Below are positions 50,673 through 50,893 of a stretch of DNA of 50,893 nt, in pieces; the first letter of the stretch is position 1; each line of letters begins with the position of its first letter. Origin of the DNA: an uncultured Oscillospiraceae bacterium (lineage in GTDB: Bacteria > Bacillota > Clostridia > Oscillospirales > Oscillospiraceae). The stretch is from positions 1 through 50,893 of the forward strand of contig CAJUKT010000084.1 in the NCBI GenBank assembly GCA_910587255.1. The letters are read 5' to 3'. Made by a program: the position numbers and the translations under genes. The notes under the pieces were generated by a model. It was not told where the DNA came from. It worked only from the letters and a program-made list of their open reading frames with translations, and searched no databases.

Positions 50673-50893
50673 GGATAGCCGCGCAGGGGAGCTTGGAGCA
50701 CAGCGAGGGCAAAAGCCCAGCCGCCGCATAGCGGAGGCGGGTTTTGCCCGAGACGCAGCGAAAGCGGCCCGGCCGCGCGGCCAATCCGAACGTGACAGCA
50801 AGAAGCGTGAGGATAGCCGCGCAGGGGAGCTTGGAGCACAGCGAGGGCAAAAGCCCAGCCGCCGCATAGCGGAGGCGGGTTTTGCCCGAGACG
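50664..50893 (+). repeat. Tandem dispersed-repeat units downstream of hfq
   Basis: A 138-bp unit (50664-50801) is followed by an identical second copy for the 92 bp left in the window. Core: GGGGAGCTTGGAGCACAGCG, then a hairpin with outer stem GGGCAAAA (50707-50714) and TTTTGCCC (50742-50749), then GAGACGCAGCGAAAGCGGCC. The first bases overlap the end of hfq. Confidence 0.9.

Overview
The window is visibly GC-rich chromosomal DNA from a low-GC-lineage-type anaerobe of the Firmicutes/Bacillota. I place it in the Oscillospiraceae (Flavonifractor / Pseudoflavonifractor / Lawsonibacter type). The reasons are Firmicutes gene orders (decarboxylase-darA-holB-ricT, miaA-hfq, murT-gatD, mreD-pbp2), a tRNA-Ile T-box leader upstream of ileS, a single-chain long PurL, split transketolase subunits and an ECF sigma factor next to a serpin. 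The genus is inference. No tRNA, rRNA, CRISPR array or transposase gene was recognised.

Layout. 1-1460: a frameshifted small gene and a beta-hydroxyacid dehydrogenase. 1495-11751 (minus): purL, a solute-binding lipoprotein, pgeF, two GNAT acetyltransferases and secA. 11901-17762 (plus): two metallophosphoesterases, a polysaccharide deacetylase, a shikimate-kinase-like P-loop kinase and a DEAD-box helicase. 17809-24582 (plus): mnmG, a GyrI-like protein, murT, a gatD homologue without its nucleophile, an XRE regulator with a small partner, and prmA. 24609-28852: palindromes, a T-box(Ile) leader, an intervening small XRE module, and ileS. 28853-30945 (minus): a membrane-anchored serpin and an ECF sigma factor. 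31069-38503 (minus): ricT, holB, darA, an Orn/Lys/Arg decarboxylase, a Nudix hydrolase, a kinase-fold protein, a tandem PII-like protein and a DUF1538 transporter. 38591-41768 (plus): galM and the two transketolase subunits. 42037-46594 (minus): PBP2, mreD and miaB. 46988-48453 (minus): an FAD-dependent dehydrogenase. 48551-50893 (plus): a deleted EamA gene, miaA and hfq.

Two families of non-coding repeats run through the window. The first is a set of four transposase-less, MITE-like elements (1299, 5317, 38629, 42096). They have matching terminal inverted repeats and 3-bp duplications of the form TNA (TGA, TTA, TAA, TCA). Two sit exactly on a stop codon, which the duplication preserves, and one rewrote the end of the solute-binding protein gene. 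The second is a dispersed intergenic repeat of about 135 bp with a conserved framework around a hairpin whose stem changes in a compensatory way. It occurs in at least eight intergenic places, as tandem arrays at 32341-32673 and 50664-50893, and inside the T-box leader.

The best candidates for undescribed biology are: the ECF sigma factor coupled to a transmembrane serpin that carries an anti-sigma-like N-terminus; the stop-codon-targeting MITE family; the covarying hairpin repeat; the T-box leader split from ileS by a transferred-looking XRE module; and the DUF1538 / tandem-PII / kinase-fold cluster running into darA.
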